64,000 nt of DNA from Actinomycetota bacterium (GTDB lineage: Bacteria; Actinomycetota; Thermoleophilia; Solirubrobacterales; JACPNS01): contig JACQZY010000020.1 of NCBI GenBank assembly GCA_016213645.1, positions 62,001-126,000 on the forward strand, given 5' to 3'. Shown in pieces: positions 34,442-43,425 of the stretch. Both the position numbers and the translations under genes were made by a program. Numbering within the stretch: position 1 is the stretch's first letter; the number at the start of each line of letters is the position of its first letter. Below the pieces are notes generated by a model. That model did no database searches. It saw only the letters and a list, made by a program, of their open reading frames with translations, and was not told the origin of the DNA.

Positions 34442-35104
34442 ATGACCTCCCACACCATTCGCAGAGCATTAGGAGTGATACCGGCGCTGATCGCGACCCT
34501 GGCGGTATTCGCCGCCGTGGCGCTTGCCGCCGACATCCCCGGCACTGACAAATCTGAGAACCTCAAGGGCACGAACGCCGCCGACACGATTAACGCCGCG
34601 GCAGGCGACGACAAAGTCAACGCCAAGCGCGGCGACGACACCGTCAACGGCGAGGCAGGCAACGACCTGCTCTTCGGCGGTCGCGGCAACGACACGCAGG
34701 ACGGCGGCGACGGCAACGACAAGATGCACGGAGGAGACGGCGACGACACGCAAAACGGCGGGGCCGGCGACGACACGATCTACGCGGGATTCGGTGTGGA
34801 TGTGTCCAACGGCGGCGACGGCAACGATCGCCTTTGGGCGCTGGCGCATCGCGACACTCGCCAGGCCGGCGTTGACACGCTGGACGGCGGAGCCGGTGAC
34901 GACGTATTCCGCGCGCGCGACGGCGAAGCCGATTTGATCACCTGCGGCGAAGGCACGGGCGACAAGGCCTACCTCGACCTCAAAGACGTGATCACCGACG
35001 CCACCGCCGACAATCCGAACGGCTCATGCGAGACAGTGCAGCGCCGCAAGGCCAAGCGCAACTGGAAAGACTCGAGCGAGACCGACAACGAGCCGACAAG
35101 CTGA
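34442..35104 (+). CDS. Secreted RTX-like calcium-binding repeat protein
   Basis: 220 aa. The signal peptide ends near VALAADI. About eight nonapeptide-like repeats of the type GGxGNDxxx (GDDTVNGEAGNDLLFGGRGND...) form a Ca2+-binding parallel beta-roll. A short C-terminal region with two Cys (ITCGEG, GSCETV) may be disulfide-linked. GGAGAG is 4 nt before the ATG. Standalone and followed by two hairpins. Structural or surface role inferred; no catalytic domain. Confidence 0.9.
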   Translation: MTSHTIRRALGVIPALIATLAVFAAVALAADIPGTDKSENLKGTNAADTINAAAGDDKVNAKRGDDTVNGEAGNDLLFGGRGNDTQDGGDGNDKMHGGDGDDTQNGGAGDDTIYAGFGVDVSNGGDGNDRLWALAHRDTRQAGVDTLDGGAGDDVFRARDGEADLITCGEGTGDKAYLDLKDVITDATADNPNGSCETVQRRKAKRNWKDSSETDNEPTS

Positions 35105-35118
35105 CCCATCCCCCGGCT

Positions 35119-35142
35119 CCGCGCGGTGTGGGCACCGCGCGG
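35119..35142 (+). terminator. GC hairpin after the RTX-like gene
   Basis: Perfect 10-bp stem CCGCGCGGTG/CACCGCGCGG with loop TGGG, 15 bp after the stop. No U-tract follows. Confidence 0.6.
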
Positions 35143-35168
35143 GGGCTCTCCGCGACGGGAGGTCACGC

Positions 35169-35208
35169 AAAAAGCCCGGGCCGCAAGGGACGGCGGCCCG
35201 GGCTTTTT
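35169..35208. terminator. Bidirectional terminator
   Basis: A 16-bp perfect inverted repeat AAAAAGCCCGGGCCGC / GCGGCCCGGGCTTTTT with an 8-nt loop. Flanking A5 and T5 make it a classic terminator on either strand. Insulates the RTX-like gene from the nitroreductase gene. Confidence 0.9.
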
Positions 35209-35245
35209 GCCGTCCGCGAGCGGCGATCCGCGATAATCGCTGCCG

Positions 35246-35809
35246 ATGGACGCAATCGAGGCGATTCGCACACGACGCACGGTCAAGGCCTTCGCGCCCG
35301 AACCACCCTCGCGGGAGCAGCTCGCCGAGTTGCTGGAACTCGCCCGCTGGGCGCCGAATCACAAGCTCACCTGCCCGTGGCGGTTTCGCGTGCTCGGGCC
35401 ACAATCGCTGGAGGCGCTGAAGCAGGTGGCCGCCGCGCAGGCCGCGCGCGAGGCTCCGGCCGGTGCCGACCCGGAAGTCGTGGGGGCCGCGGCCGCGGCA
35501 AAACTGGACCGCGCGCCGGCGCTGGTGGTGGCGTCCGTGGTTTGCGGCGCCGAGCCGCCGCTTGACGCCGAAGACGAACATGCCGCCGCGATCGCCGCCT
35601 ACATCGTGCTGCTCGGCGCCCACGCGGTCGGGCTCGCCGGATACTGGCGTTCGCCCGCGGTGCTGCGTGACGCCGAAGGGCTGGCCGCTCTGGACGTGCC
35701 AGAGGGCGAACGGGTATTGGGACTACTGCACCTTGGGCGTGCCGCGCAAGCGCTTGGCCCGGCACCGAGTCGCACTCCGGCCGACGAGTACGTGTATTGG
35801 TTGGACTGA
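35246..35809 (+). CDS. Nitroreductase family protein
   Basis: 187 aa FMN-binding fold. The N-terminal IRTRRTVKAF is the flavin-phosphate region. ARWAPNHKLTCPWRF contains the substrate/FMN loop, and GLAGYWRS occurs in the C-terminal half. The family reduces nitroaromatics, quinones or enones with NAD(P)H. Close to small-type nitroreductases like YdjA. GATAAT lies 8 nt before the ATG, a possible leaderless -10. Converges on lipA with a 25-bp gap. Substrate unknown. Confidence 0.9.
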   Translation: MDAIEAIRTRRTVKAFAPEPPSREQLAELLELARWAPNHKLTCPWRFRVLGPQSLEALKQVAAAQAAREAPAGADPEVVGAAAAAKLDRAPALVVASVVCGAEPPLDAEDEHAAAIAAYIVLLGAHAVGLAGYWRSPAVLRDAEGLAALDVPEGERVLGLLHLGRAAQALGPAPSRTPADEYVYWLD

Positions 35810-35834
35810 CACGGCCGCGACGGCGGCGCGATCG

Positions 35835-36845
35835 TCAGCCGGTGGTTGCGGCGGCCCGCGCCGGAACGTGCAGATCCGCGTGGTAGCTGGAGCGCACCAG
35901 CGGCCCGGCCGCGACTGATTCAAAGCCAAGCGCGTACGCGGCCCGTTCCAGATCGGCGAACTCGTCCGGGTGCCAGTAGCGCACCACCGGGAGATGATCT
36001 CGCGTGGGCCGCAGATACTGCCCGACGGTCAGCACCTGCACGCCGTGTCCCCGCAGCGTGTGAAAAGTTTCGATCAGCTCCTCCCTGGTTTCGCCCAGAC
36101 CAACCATCAGACCCGACTTGGTAACGACGCGGTCGCCGCCGATCAACTTGGCACTACGCAGCACACGGCAGGACCGTTCGAACGTGCTGCCACGGCAGGC
36201 AAGCGGATACAGGCGGGGCACCACCTCGACGTTGTGGTTGAAGACATCCGGGCCGGCCTCGATCACACGCGCCAGCGGCATCTCCTGGCCGCGAAAGTCC
36301 GGTGTCAGAACCTCCACCCGGCAGTTCGGCGCCTGATGTTTGATCGCGCGAATCGTGCGTACGAATGCGCCGGCGCCGTAGTCGGGCAGGTCGTCGCGGT
36401 CGACGGAAGTCACGACGGCATGCCTTAGTCCCAGGCGCTTGACCTGCGCCGCCACCTTCGCGCCCTCCAGCGGGTCGTTGAAGGTGGGCTTGCCGGTCTT
36501 CACATTGCAGAAGCCGCAGCGGCGGGTGCAGGTGTCGCCGAGAATCATGAAGGTCGCGGTGCCACGCTCCCAGCACTCACCAATGTTCGGGCAGGCGGCC
36601 TCTTCGCAGACGGTGTGCAGGCCGGCGTCTTTGATTTTGTGGCGAACGGCCATGTAGTTGGCGCCGCCGGGCGAGGTGACCTTGAACCACGATGGCTTGC
36701 GGTCTTTGAACGGCCGCACTTCGCCGCCTAGATCGCGTGTCAGCGCGTCGGTGGCGACGCCGCCCGGATTGGCGCGCGAGCGGGTCTTGTGTTCACGCCC
36801 GGTCGTGGGCTCGGCCGAGGCGGAAGGTGTGGCGGGGGCGGTCAA
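35835..36845 (-). CDS. lipA: Lipoyl synthase
   Basis: 336 aa radical SAM enzyme with both clusters: auxiliary CEEAACPNIGEC, radical SAM CTRRCGFC, and the C-terminal RSSYHA (Ser ligand). It inserts two sulfurs into octanoyl-lysine on lipoyl domains. The start is TTG within the TTGA overlap with the lipB stop; the N-terminal roughly 30 residues are poorly conserved, so the real start could be somewhat internal. Part of the lipoate/PDH locus: lipB lies directly upstream and PDH E2, whose lipoyl domain is the target, lies beyond. Confidence 0.96.
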   Translation of the reverse strand: MTAPATPSASAEPTTGREHKTRSRANPGGVATDALTRDLGGEVRPFKDRKPSWFKVTSPGGANYMAVRHKIKDAGLHTVCEEAACPNIGECWERGTATFMILGDTCTRRCGFCNVKTGKPTFNDPLEGAKVAAQVKRLGLRHAVVTSVDRDDLPDYGAGAFVRTIRAIKHQAPNCRVEVLTPDFRGQEMPLARVIEAGPDVFNHNVEVVPRLYPLACRGSTFERSCRVLRSAKLIGGDRVVTKSGLMVGLGETREELIETFHTLRGHGVQVLTVGQYLRPTRDHLPVVRYWHPDEFADLERAAYALGFESVAAGPLVRSSYHADLHVPARAAATTG

Positions 36846-37660
36846 GACGAGAACACTAGATTGTCGCTGGAGTGGACACCGGTCGTGTTGTGGCCGGCCG
36901 CAACCATGTCAGGAGAGCGGGCGGGAGTAGCAGGCAAGCCGGACCCGGCGGCGGACAAGTGCTCGTACAGACGCGCCTTCGAAACGAGTCGCTGTCGCAG
37001 ACCGAAGCGCTCGGCCAGTTCAAACGCCAGACGCCGCCGCATGCATCGCATCGTGCCGCAACGGCCGGTCACCCGTGCGATCGAGGTCACCGGATCGTCC
37101 AGGCCGCACGGCTTGATCCAGCTAAACGGGTCCAGATCGCAATCCACGTTGATCGACAGTCCGTGAGTTGACACCCCTCGCGCTATGTGCAGTCCCAGCG
37201 AGGAGATCTTGCCGTCGCCGGCCCAGACGCCTCGTCCCGCCGCGTCACGACGAGCCTCGATGCCCTCGGCGGCCAGCGACGCGATAATCGCGTCCTCGAT
37301 CGTCTTCACCAGCAGGACGACGTCGCGGTTCACGACCGCCGTGTCCACAATTGGATAGCCGACCAATTGACCGGGTCCGTGATAGGTGGTCTTGCCGCCG
37401 CGGTCGGCGTCGCGCAGCGCCACACCGCGCCGCAGATACCAGTCCTCGCCGAATGGCAGTTCCGACGGCTGCGCGCGCCGTCCGCGCGTGTACACGGGCG
37501 GATGCTCGAGCAAAAGCAGCACGTCCGGGATTCGCTGATCACAACGGGCTGCGTGCAGCCGGGCCTGAAGTTCGGTCGCGGCGTCGTAGTCGATCATGCC
37601 GAGGTGAGTCACCCACAACTCCGGTCGTCCGGCCGCCGGTCGTATCCGCGGATTCGACAT
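36842..37660 (-). CDS. lipB: Octanoyltransferase
   Basis: 272 aa. Motifs RGGKTTYHGPGQLVGYP, GDGKISSLG (catalytic Lys) and WIKPCGL (catalytic Cys) are all present. It transfers octanoate from acyl carrier protein to lipoyl-domain lysines. The C-terminal 40 residues beyond the family core are extra. TAGCAT lies 7 nt before the ATG, a leaderless pattern; the promoter is back-to-back with that of the divergent membrane protein gene 38 bp away. Coupled to lipA by a 4-bp overlap. Confidence 0.95.
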   Translation of the reverse strand: MSNPRIRPAAGRPELWVTHLGMIDYDAATELQARLHAARCDQRIPDVLLLLEHPPVYTRGRRAQPSELPFGEDWYLRRGVALRDADRGGKTTYHGPGQLVGYPIVDTAVVNRDVVLLVKTIEDAIIASLAAEGIEARRDAAGRGVWAGDGKISSLGLHIARGVSTHGLSINVDCDLDPFSWIKPCGLDDPVTSIARVTGRCGTMRCMRRRLAFELAERFGLRQRLVSKARLYEHLSAAGSGLPATPARSPDMVAAGHNTTGVHSSDNLVFSS

Positions 37661-37698
37661 GGATTGGATGCTACCGGCGGGTCCTAAGATCAGCCGCG

Positions 37699-38322
37699 AT
37701 GAGGCGCACGCTTGCGAATCGGCCCGTCGCGGCGATGGCCGCGTTGTTCAGCGTCGTCGGCGCGTTGATCCTGCGCGGCAATCCGTTCGGCGAGGGCACG
37801 ATCCCTTGGCCCGGAGCGGCACTCGTGTCGCTGGCGGGAAATCTCGTGCTGGCATACGTGCTGACGCCGTGGGCGGCGCCGTATCTGGCTTCATCCGGTG
37901 GGCGCGAAGGTGCGCGCGCGGCCGCGCCGAGGGCGGTGGCGGTGGCTGAACGCCTGTTGGCGGCCGGTCTGATGTTGATGGGGCTGGTCACGCTGCTGGC
38001 AGTGGATCTGGCCTCGCGAGATTTGATCGTCAGCCCGACTCAGCGCACCGAGCGAAACGCCCAGCTTGTGCGCGACACCGTGCGCCGGCATGCGCCCGAT
38101 GAGTTTCAGCTGCTGCTGACCGCCGCCGACACTTGGAAGCTCAGCGAGAACGCCTACCGGTCTTGCGTGCCGTCGTCTCGCGCCAAGCGGAAGTACTGGT
38201 GCGTGCTGGTGCGGGGAGATGGATCGAGCCTGCGCGTAACGCGCTACGGACCGGGGATCTCGAACGCCGAACAGTTCCTGCGCTGGCACCCGGACTATCG
38301 CGGCAAGCGCCGCGCCGACTGA
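37699..38322 (+). CDS. Membrane protein with C-terminal soluble domain (hypothetical)
   Basis: 207 aa with TM helices near 12-28, 40-60 and 92-112. A polar domain of about 90 residues follows, containing two Cys and WCVLVRGDGSSLRVTRYGPG. TAAGAT lies 8 nt before the ATG. Divergent from lipB and converging on the E2 gene. No family recognised. Confidence 0.65.
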   Translation: MRRTLANRPVAAMAALFSVVGALILRGNPFGEGTIPWPGAALVSLAGNLVLAYVLTPWAAPYLASSGGREGARAAAPRAVAVAERLLAAGLMLMGLVTLLAVDLASRDLIVSPTQRTERNAQLVRDTVRRHAPDEFQLLLTAADTWKLSENAYRSCVPSSRAKRKYWCVLVRGDGSSLRVTRYGPGISNAEQFLRWHPDYRGKRRAD

Positions 38323-38416
38323 CGGGCCGTTCAAGGAGACGGCGTGGTCGCGCTGAACGGGTGACGCAAGCCGGGATCGCCGGGGTCGTCGCCCGCGTAC
38401 GGCTAAGCGGGCGGCG

Positions 38417-40342
38417 TCATACCGGCAGCGACTGCGGATTCTCCAGCCAAGTCTTGACGGCCGCCAGAAACTCGGCGCCCTCGGCGCCGTAAAGAATGCG
38501 GTGGTCACAAGTGAGTGTCAGCGCCATGATCTGCCGCACGGCCAAACTGATGCCGTCTTCGGCGATCACCGGCTTGCGCTTGATCGCTCCGACCGCGAGA
38601 ATCGCGGCCTGCGGCGGATTGAGAATCGCCGTGAAACGGTCCACCCCATACATGCCCAGGTTGGAGATGCTGAAGGTGCCGCCGGAGAGCTGGGCGGGCT
38701 GGATTGAGCGCATGCGCACGGAGTTGGCAAGCTCGGTGGACTCACGCGCGATCTGGGCCAGGCCCTTCTGATCGGCGTTGAAGACCGTTGGCACGGCGAG
38801 CAGTTCTCCGGCGGCTACGACAAAGCCAACGTTGACATCGCCGTACTGCTCGAAATGGCCGTCTTTGTAGGCGCCGTTGACTTTGGGGAACTGGCGCAGC
38901 GCAAGCGCACAGGCCTTGATCACCATGTCATTGAACGACGGCGCGGGCTGCACGGCCATCTTCAGCTGTTCGCGGTAGTTGACCGCGTTGGTCATGTCCA
39001 CGTCCACTTCGACGAAGTAGTCGGGCGCGGTGGCCTTGGACTCGGCCATGCGACGAGCCACCGTCTGTTGCGGCCCGGTGAGTTCGGTCGCCACCGACTG
39101 GCCGCGCGTGGCGGTGGCGGTCGGCGGCTGTGAAAGCGGAGGCATGCCAGCGGCCGGCATACCGTGCTGCTGTGGCGCCTGCGGCATGCCGGGCATGCCC
39201 GACTGAGGCTGGATCGCCGGAAATCCGCCGGTCATTCCGGGTACGAACGGTGCGGGACCGGGTAGTGGCTGCACCGCCTGCGGAGGCTGCGCAGGCGCGA
39301 TCGGCGGCATACCGGTGGCGGTCTGTGTACCCGGCGCGCCGATGGCGGGAGCGGCCGATGGCGGCATCAGCGGCGGCATCGATTCCGGCATCATTCCGGC
39401 GGCGCTTTCGGCCGGAGTGGCGAGCGGCGGCATCTCACCGGGCAACGGCAGCGGCGCGGGCGGCGCCTCTGGCTGCGTGCCGGTTTGGACAAAAGCCGGC
39501 TCGATCTGTGCGGCCTCGGTGAAGGGCGGTTCGACCGCCGTCGGCTCGGCTTCGGCAAAAGGCTGCTGCTCAACGCCGGGCGGCATCTCCGGCTCGATTT
39601 GTTCGGCTTGAGCCGCCGCGGTGGCCTGATACGCGGGAACCGGTGCCTCCACGACTTCCGGCGGCGGCTCCGGCGGCTGCCAGGTTTCCGGGGTCGGAGG
39701 CTCGGCCGGAGCCTGCGTCGGCGCCTGTGGTGCGCTGATCGCACCCGCGGCGGCGCTGGCGGCGGCCTCAACGTCTTCTTTGACCACACGGCCGCCGGGA
39801 CCGGAGCCCCTGACTGTGGCGAGGTCAACCCCAAGCTTGCGCGCAAGCCGGCGGGCGATCGGCGACGCTTTCACGCGTCCTGCTTCATCCACGGAGGAAG
39901 CATGTTCGAACACCGGTTCCTGTGCGGCGTCGGGCACCGCCAGCGGAGGCGGTGCCGCGGGCGGGGCGGGCGGGGCAGGAAGATCGGGAGGGACTTGAGC
40001 GCCTATACCGGGCTGCGGCGCTTGGGCGGGTGGCTGCGGCGGTGGCTGTGGCTGCTGCGGGGAAGGTGGCTGCTGCGGGGGTGGCGGCTGCTGCGCCATC
40101 GCCTCACCTGCCGCCGCAATGCGCGCAATCTGCGCGCCGACCGGGACGGTTTCGCCTTCGCCAACGAGGATTTCCGCGAGCACACCATCGAGATCGGCCT
40201 CGTAGGTGATCGTCGCCTTGTCGGTTTCGATCTCCACGATCGGCTCACCGCGCGCGACCGTCTCTCCGGGCTGCTTGAGCCAGCGCACAACCGTACCTTC
40301 GGTCATTGAGTCCGAAAGGCGGGGCATCACGATGTCACTCAT
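38417..40342 (-). CDS. pdhC: Dihydrolipoamide acetyltransferase (E2) of pyruvate dehydrogenase complex
   Basis: 641 aa. The lipoyl domain (1-78) has K42 in the ETDKATI loop. The peripheral subunit-binding domain (about 155-190) carries ASPIARRLARKLGVD and GRVVKEDV. A Pro/Ala/Glu/Gln-rich linker of over 200 residues follows. The catalytic domain (about 420-641) ends in the HRILYG motif, where the usual Asp of the DHxxxDG motif is Tyr (Y618). Length is well above the usual 400-450 because of the linker. It transfers acetyl groups from lipoyl-lysine to CoA. GGAG is 9 nt before the ATG. E1 subunit genes lie upstream and lipA/lipB downstream. Confidence 0.94.
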   Translation of the reverse strand: MSDIVMPRLSDSMTEGTVVRWLKQPGETVARGEPIVEIETDKATITYEADLDGVLAEILVGEGETVPVGAQIARIAAAGEAMAQQPPPPQQPPSPQQPQPPPQPPAQAPQPGIGAQVPPDLPAPPAPPAAPPPLAVPDAAQEPVFEHASSVDEAGRVKASPIARRLARKLGVDLATVRGSGPGGRVVKEDVEAAASAAAGAISAPQAPTQAPAEPPTPETWQPPEPPPEVVEAPVPAYQATAAAQAEQIEPEMPPGVEQQPFAEAEPTAVEPPFTEAAQIEPAFVQTGTQPEAPPAPLPLPGEMPPLATPAESAAGMMPESMPPLMPPSAAPAIGAPGTQTATGMPPIAPAQPPQAVQPLPGPAPFVPGMTGGFPAIQPQSGMPGMPQAPQQHGMPAAGMPPLSQPPTATATRGQSVATELTGPQQTVARRMAESKATAPDYFVEVDVDMTNAVNYREQLKMAVQPAPSFNDMVIKACALALRQFPKVNGAYKDGHFEQYGDVNVGFVVAAGELLAVPTVFNADQKGLAQIARESTELANSVRMRSIQPAQLSGGTFSISNLGMYGVDRFTAILNPPQAAILAVGAIKRKPVIAEDGISLAVRQIMALTLTCDHRILYGAEGAEFLAAVKTWLENPQSLPV

Positions 40343-40443
40343 TGCTGTTCACTCCGGGGTGGTTCAAGCACCGAACGCGCCCGCACCGTTGCGGGCAGGA
40401 GGCGGCACACGGCTGAAATTCCGTTGACTTAGACGTTCCACCG

Positions 40444-41436
40444 TCACACCCGGTCTCCTGTGTCGAGCGTCGCCAGCGCCGCCGCGACAACGTTTTCTGC
40501 ATGTGGAAATGCCGCCTGTTCCAGCGGCCGGCTGTATGGCATCGGCACGTCGGCGCCGCTGACGCGTTGCACCGGTGCGTCGAGAAAGTCGAACGCCTGC
40601 TCTTGAATCAGAGCGGTGAAGTTCGCGCCGACTCCGCCGTGCGGCCAGCCTTCCTCCACCACAACGACGTGGTTGGTTTTCTCGACCGACCGCAGGATCG
40701 TGTCCAGGTCCAGCGGCCGTAGCGTGCGCGGATCGATCACCTCCGCGCTGACGCCACGCTCGGCGAGCTGTTCGGCTGCCTGCATCGCGGTGACGGCCAT
40801 GCGCGAGATGCCGATCAGCGTGACGTCGGTGCCCTCGCGCCGCACCGCGGCCTGACCGAACGGCACGACGAAACCGGGGTCCTCCGGCACCTCGCCCTTG
40901 ATGCCATAGAGCGTCTCGTGCTCGATGAAGATCACCGGGTTGTCGTCGCGGATCGCCGCCTTCAGAAGCCCCTTCGCGTCGGCCGGCGTGGAGGGCGTGG
41001 CCACCAGCAGGCCGGGCACGTGCAGATAAAAGGCCTCAAAGCTGTGCGAGTGAGTGGCGGCTAGCTGGTGCCCGGCGCCCTGCGGCATGCGCACGACCAT
41101 CGGTGCCTTGGCCTGACCGCCGAACATGTAATGAATCGGCGCCATGTGGTTGATGATCTGATCCAGCGCCAGTAGCGAGAAGTTGATCGTCATCAGCTCG
41201 ACCACCGGGCGCAGGCCGGACATCGCCGCGCCGAGGCCGATGCCGACGATCGTGTTCTCGCTGATCGGCGTGTCGCGCACGCGGTCTTCGCCGAACTCCT
41301 CCAGCAGGCCTTCGGTCACCTTGAACGCGCCGTTGAATACACCCACGTCTTCGCCCATCAGAAAGACGTTCGGGTCGCGCGCCATCTCCTCACGCAAGGC
41401 GAGATTGAGCGCTTCGCGGTAACGCATCTCCGCCAT
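40444..41436 (-). CDS. pdhB: Pyruvate dehydrogenase E1 component subunit beta
   Basis: 330 aa with the transketolase pyrimidine-binding fold: GEDVGVFNGAFKVT, ISENTIVGIGLGAA, and the C-terminal VVVEEGWPHGGVG region of alpha2beta2-type 2-oxoacid dehydrogenases. Together with the alpha subunit it decarboxylates pyruvate and loads the lipoyl arm of E2. The ATG overlaps the E1 alpha stop by one base (TGATG), indicating coupled 1:1 synthesis. Confidence 0.95.
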   Translation of the reverse strand: MAEMRYREALNLALREEMARDPNVFLMGEDVGVFNGAFKVTEGLLEEFGEDRVRDTPISENTIVGIGLGAAMSGLRPVVELMTINFSLLALDQIINHMAPIHYMFGGQAKAPMVVRMPQGAGHQLAATHSHSFEAFYLHVPGLLVATPSTPADAKGLLKAAIRDDNPVIFIEHETLYGIKGEVPEDPGFVVPFGQAAVRREGTDVTLIGISRMAVTAMQAAEQLAERGVSAEVIDPRTLRPLDLDTILRSVEKTNHVVVVEEGWPHGGVGANFTALIQEQAFDFLDAPVQRVSGADVPMPYSRPLEQAAFPHAENVVAAALATLDTGDRV

Positions 41437-43259
41437 CAGGATTGCTCCTCCGGTGGCAGCAGTCCCGGCTCGTCGGTGGGACCGGGATCCGGTGGCAACA
41501 GCCCCGGCTCGGGCGGCAATTCACCGGGCATCGGCAGCGGCGGCGGCGCGGCGTCATCCGGGATCGGCAACGGCATCGGCGACTCGTCCGGCAGCGGCAG
41601 CGGCAGCGGAGCCGGATGGCTTTGCTCTTGCGCAAAGCTCAAATCGTCATCCTCAAGCGGCAGCGGCTCAAAGCTGATCTCGTCGTCTCCGGCACCGTAG
41701 TCATCGTCCACGTCCTCGACCGGCAACGGCTCGAAACTGACATCGTCGGGAGCAGGGAGCGGCTCGAAGCTGACATCATCCGGGGTAGGCAGCGGTTCCA
41801 CGCTGACATCGTCGGGAGCGGGCAACGGCTCGGCCGGACTCGGTGGCGCAAGCGGCGGCGGCTCGGGCAATGGTTCCGGTGCGGGTGCGGATGGGATCGG
41901 TTCCGCAGGCGTCGCAAGCGGCGGCGGGGCGGTCTCAGTCGGCCCCTCCGTGAAGGAAGGCGCCCCGGGCTGGTCCGGCGGCAACGGGAGTGGCGGCGGA
42001 GCGCCGTCGGCCACGGCGTCGCGACGGCCACCCGCGCGCATCTGGATCTGCTCACCAAAGTCCGCGGTCTCGTCGTGCGCGGCGCCGGCCTCGGCCAGCC
42101 GCTGCAGATCGGCGTCGCCGCCGATCTGCTCGCCACGGATCGCGCCGGGCGAGCGGGTGTCCACCGAATACCAGCCGCGTAACTGGTCGCCGAGCACGTA
42201 GACGTTTTCGTAGAGGCTGTCGAGTGCGGGGAACGGCGACTGGTCGGCAAACTGCACCGACGCGTCAACCTCTGCCAGCGCCTGTCGGTCGAGCTGTTCG
42301 GCGTCGGTGCCGGTGATCGCGCCGGCCCCGATCAACCGGTTGGCGAACTGCATGATCGGATCGCGGCGGCGCCACTCGTCGACCTCCTGTTTGGAGCGGT
42401 ACTCCTCGGGATCGGCCATCGAGTGACCGCGAAAGCGGTACGTGACGGCCTCAATCAGCAGGGGGTTGCGCTCCGTGCGAACGTGCTCAAGCGCGGTACG
42501 AACGCAGGACTCCACGTCCAGCACGTCCATGCCGTCGCAGCGCGTGCCGGGCACGCCAAAACCCTCGCCCTTCGCGCTCAGATCCGTGACGGCACTGTGC
42601 CGCGCCACGCTGGTGCCCATGCCGAACTGGTTGTTGACGATGATGAAGACGACCGGCAGCCGCCAAAGCGCGGCGAGGTTCAGCGTTTCGCCGAAGGTGC
42701 CCTGGTTCGTTGCGCCGTCGCCGAGCATGCAGACAACGGCGTCGTCAGTGCCTTGGTACACGGAACCAAGCGCCAGCCCCGCCGCGATCGGCAGGTGCCC
42801 GCCGACGATGCCGTAGCCGCCCATGAAACGTCGCTCGGCGTCGAACATGTGCATCGATCCCCCGCGGCCCTTGGAGACGCCGTCGACCCGACCGAACAGC
42901 TCGGCCATTACGGCATTCGGCGGGGTGCCGCGCGCAAGCACCTGACCGTGCTCGCGATAGGTGGAGATCAAGTAGTCGCTGCCGCGCATCGCAGCGGTAG
43001 TGCCCACCACGGTTGCCTCCTCGCCGATGCACAAATGCAGAAAGCCACCGATCTTCGCGCGCGCGTACATCTCGCCGGCACGCTCCTCGAAACGGCGGAT
43101 CAGCAGCATGCGATACAGCAGCGCCTTGCCACGTTCGGGATCCGGCAGCATGTGGTCAGGCATGAAGCGGGCGCTTGGCGCCGCGGACCGCGCGGCCTGG
43201 TCCTGCTGCGCCGGATCGCCGCCCGGCGCCTGCGCGCCTGGTGTCTCTGAACCCTCCAT
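41436..43259 (-). CDS. pdhA: Pyruvate dehydrogenase E1 alpha with C-terminal acidic proline-rich tail
   Basis: 607 aa from this start, against about 330-370 for the family. The E1 alpha core (about 40-375) has GGYGIVGGHLP, the thiamine-diphosphate motif MLGDGATNQGTFGE...NN, and the phosphorylation-loop region TYRFRGHSMADPEEY. It is followed by about 230 residues rich in Pro, Asp, Glu and Leu. These include at least three 11-residue units of the form EPLPAPDDVSF and runs such as PPPLPLPPDQP. The start at 43259 lies 7 nt after TATTGT; an upstream ATG at 43373 adds 38 residues and cannot be ruled out. The tail is unusual and is discussed under findings. Confidence 0.9.
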   Translation of the reverse strand: MEGSETPGAQAPGGDPAQQDQAARSAAPSARFMPDHMLPDPERGKALLYRMLLIRRFEERAGEMYARAKIGGFLHLCIGEEATVVGTTAAMRGSDYLISTYREHGQVLARGTPPNAVMAELFGRVDGVSKGRGGSMHMFDAERRFMGGYGIVGGHLPIAAGLALGSVYQGTDDAVVCMLGDGATNQGTFGETLNLAALWRLPVVFIIVNNQFGMGTSVARHSAVTDLSAKGEGFGVPGTRCDGMDVLDVESCVRTALEHVRTERNPLLIEAVTYRFRGHSMADPEEYRSKQEVDEWRRRDPIMQFANRLIGAGAITGTDAEQLDRQALAEVDASVQFADQSPFPALDSLYENVYVLGDQLRGWYSVDTRSPGAIRGEQIGGDADLQRLAEAGAAHDETADFGEQIQMRAGGRRDAVADGAPPPLPLPPDQPGAPSFTEGPTETAPPPLATPAEPIPSAPAPEPLPEPPPLAPPSPAEPLPAPDDVSVEPLPTPDDVSFEPLPAPDDVSFEPLPVEDVDDDYGAGDDEISFEPLPLEDDDLSFAQEQSHPAPLPLPLPDESPMPLPIPDDAAPPPLPMPGELPPEPGLLPPDPGPTDEPGLLPPEEQS

Positions 43260-43425
43260 CAACTCCACAATATTGAAGTGACCGGTGGGCAGGTTCCTTT
43301 CCGGCGGCCGAGGGCACGAGCGAGCCGTCACTTCGGCTGGGTCGACAGGTGCGCCGTCAGCTTCGCTTGTCATGGCGAAGGATCGACTGGTGTTGAGTTA
43401 ACCGGGACGTGGTTAGGCTGGCCGA

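Noticed and set aside
39130-40309. Long plus-strand frames opposite the E2 linker
   Set aside because: They mirror the Pro/Ala-rich coding of the linker as Gly/Arg-rich sequence; no independent evidence.
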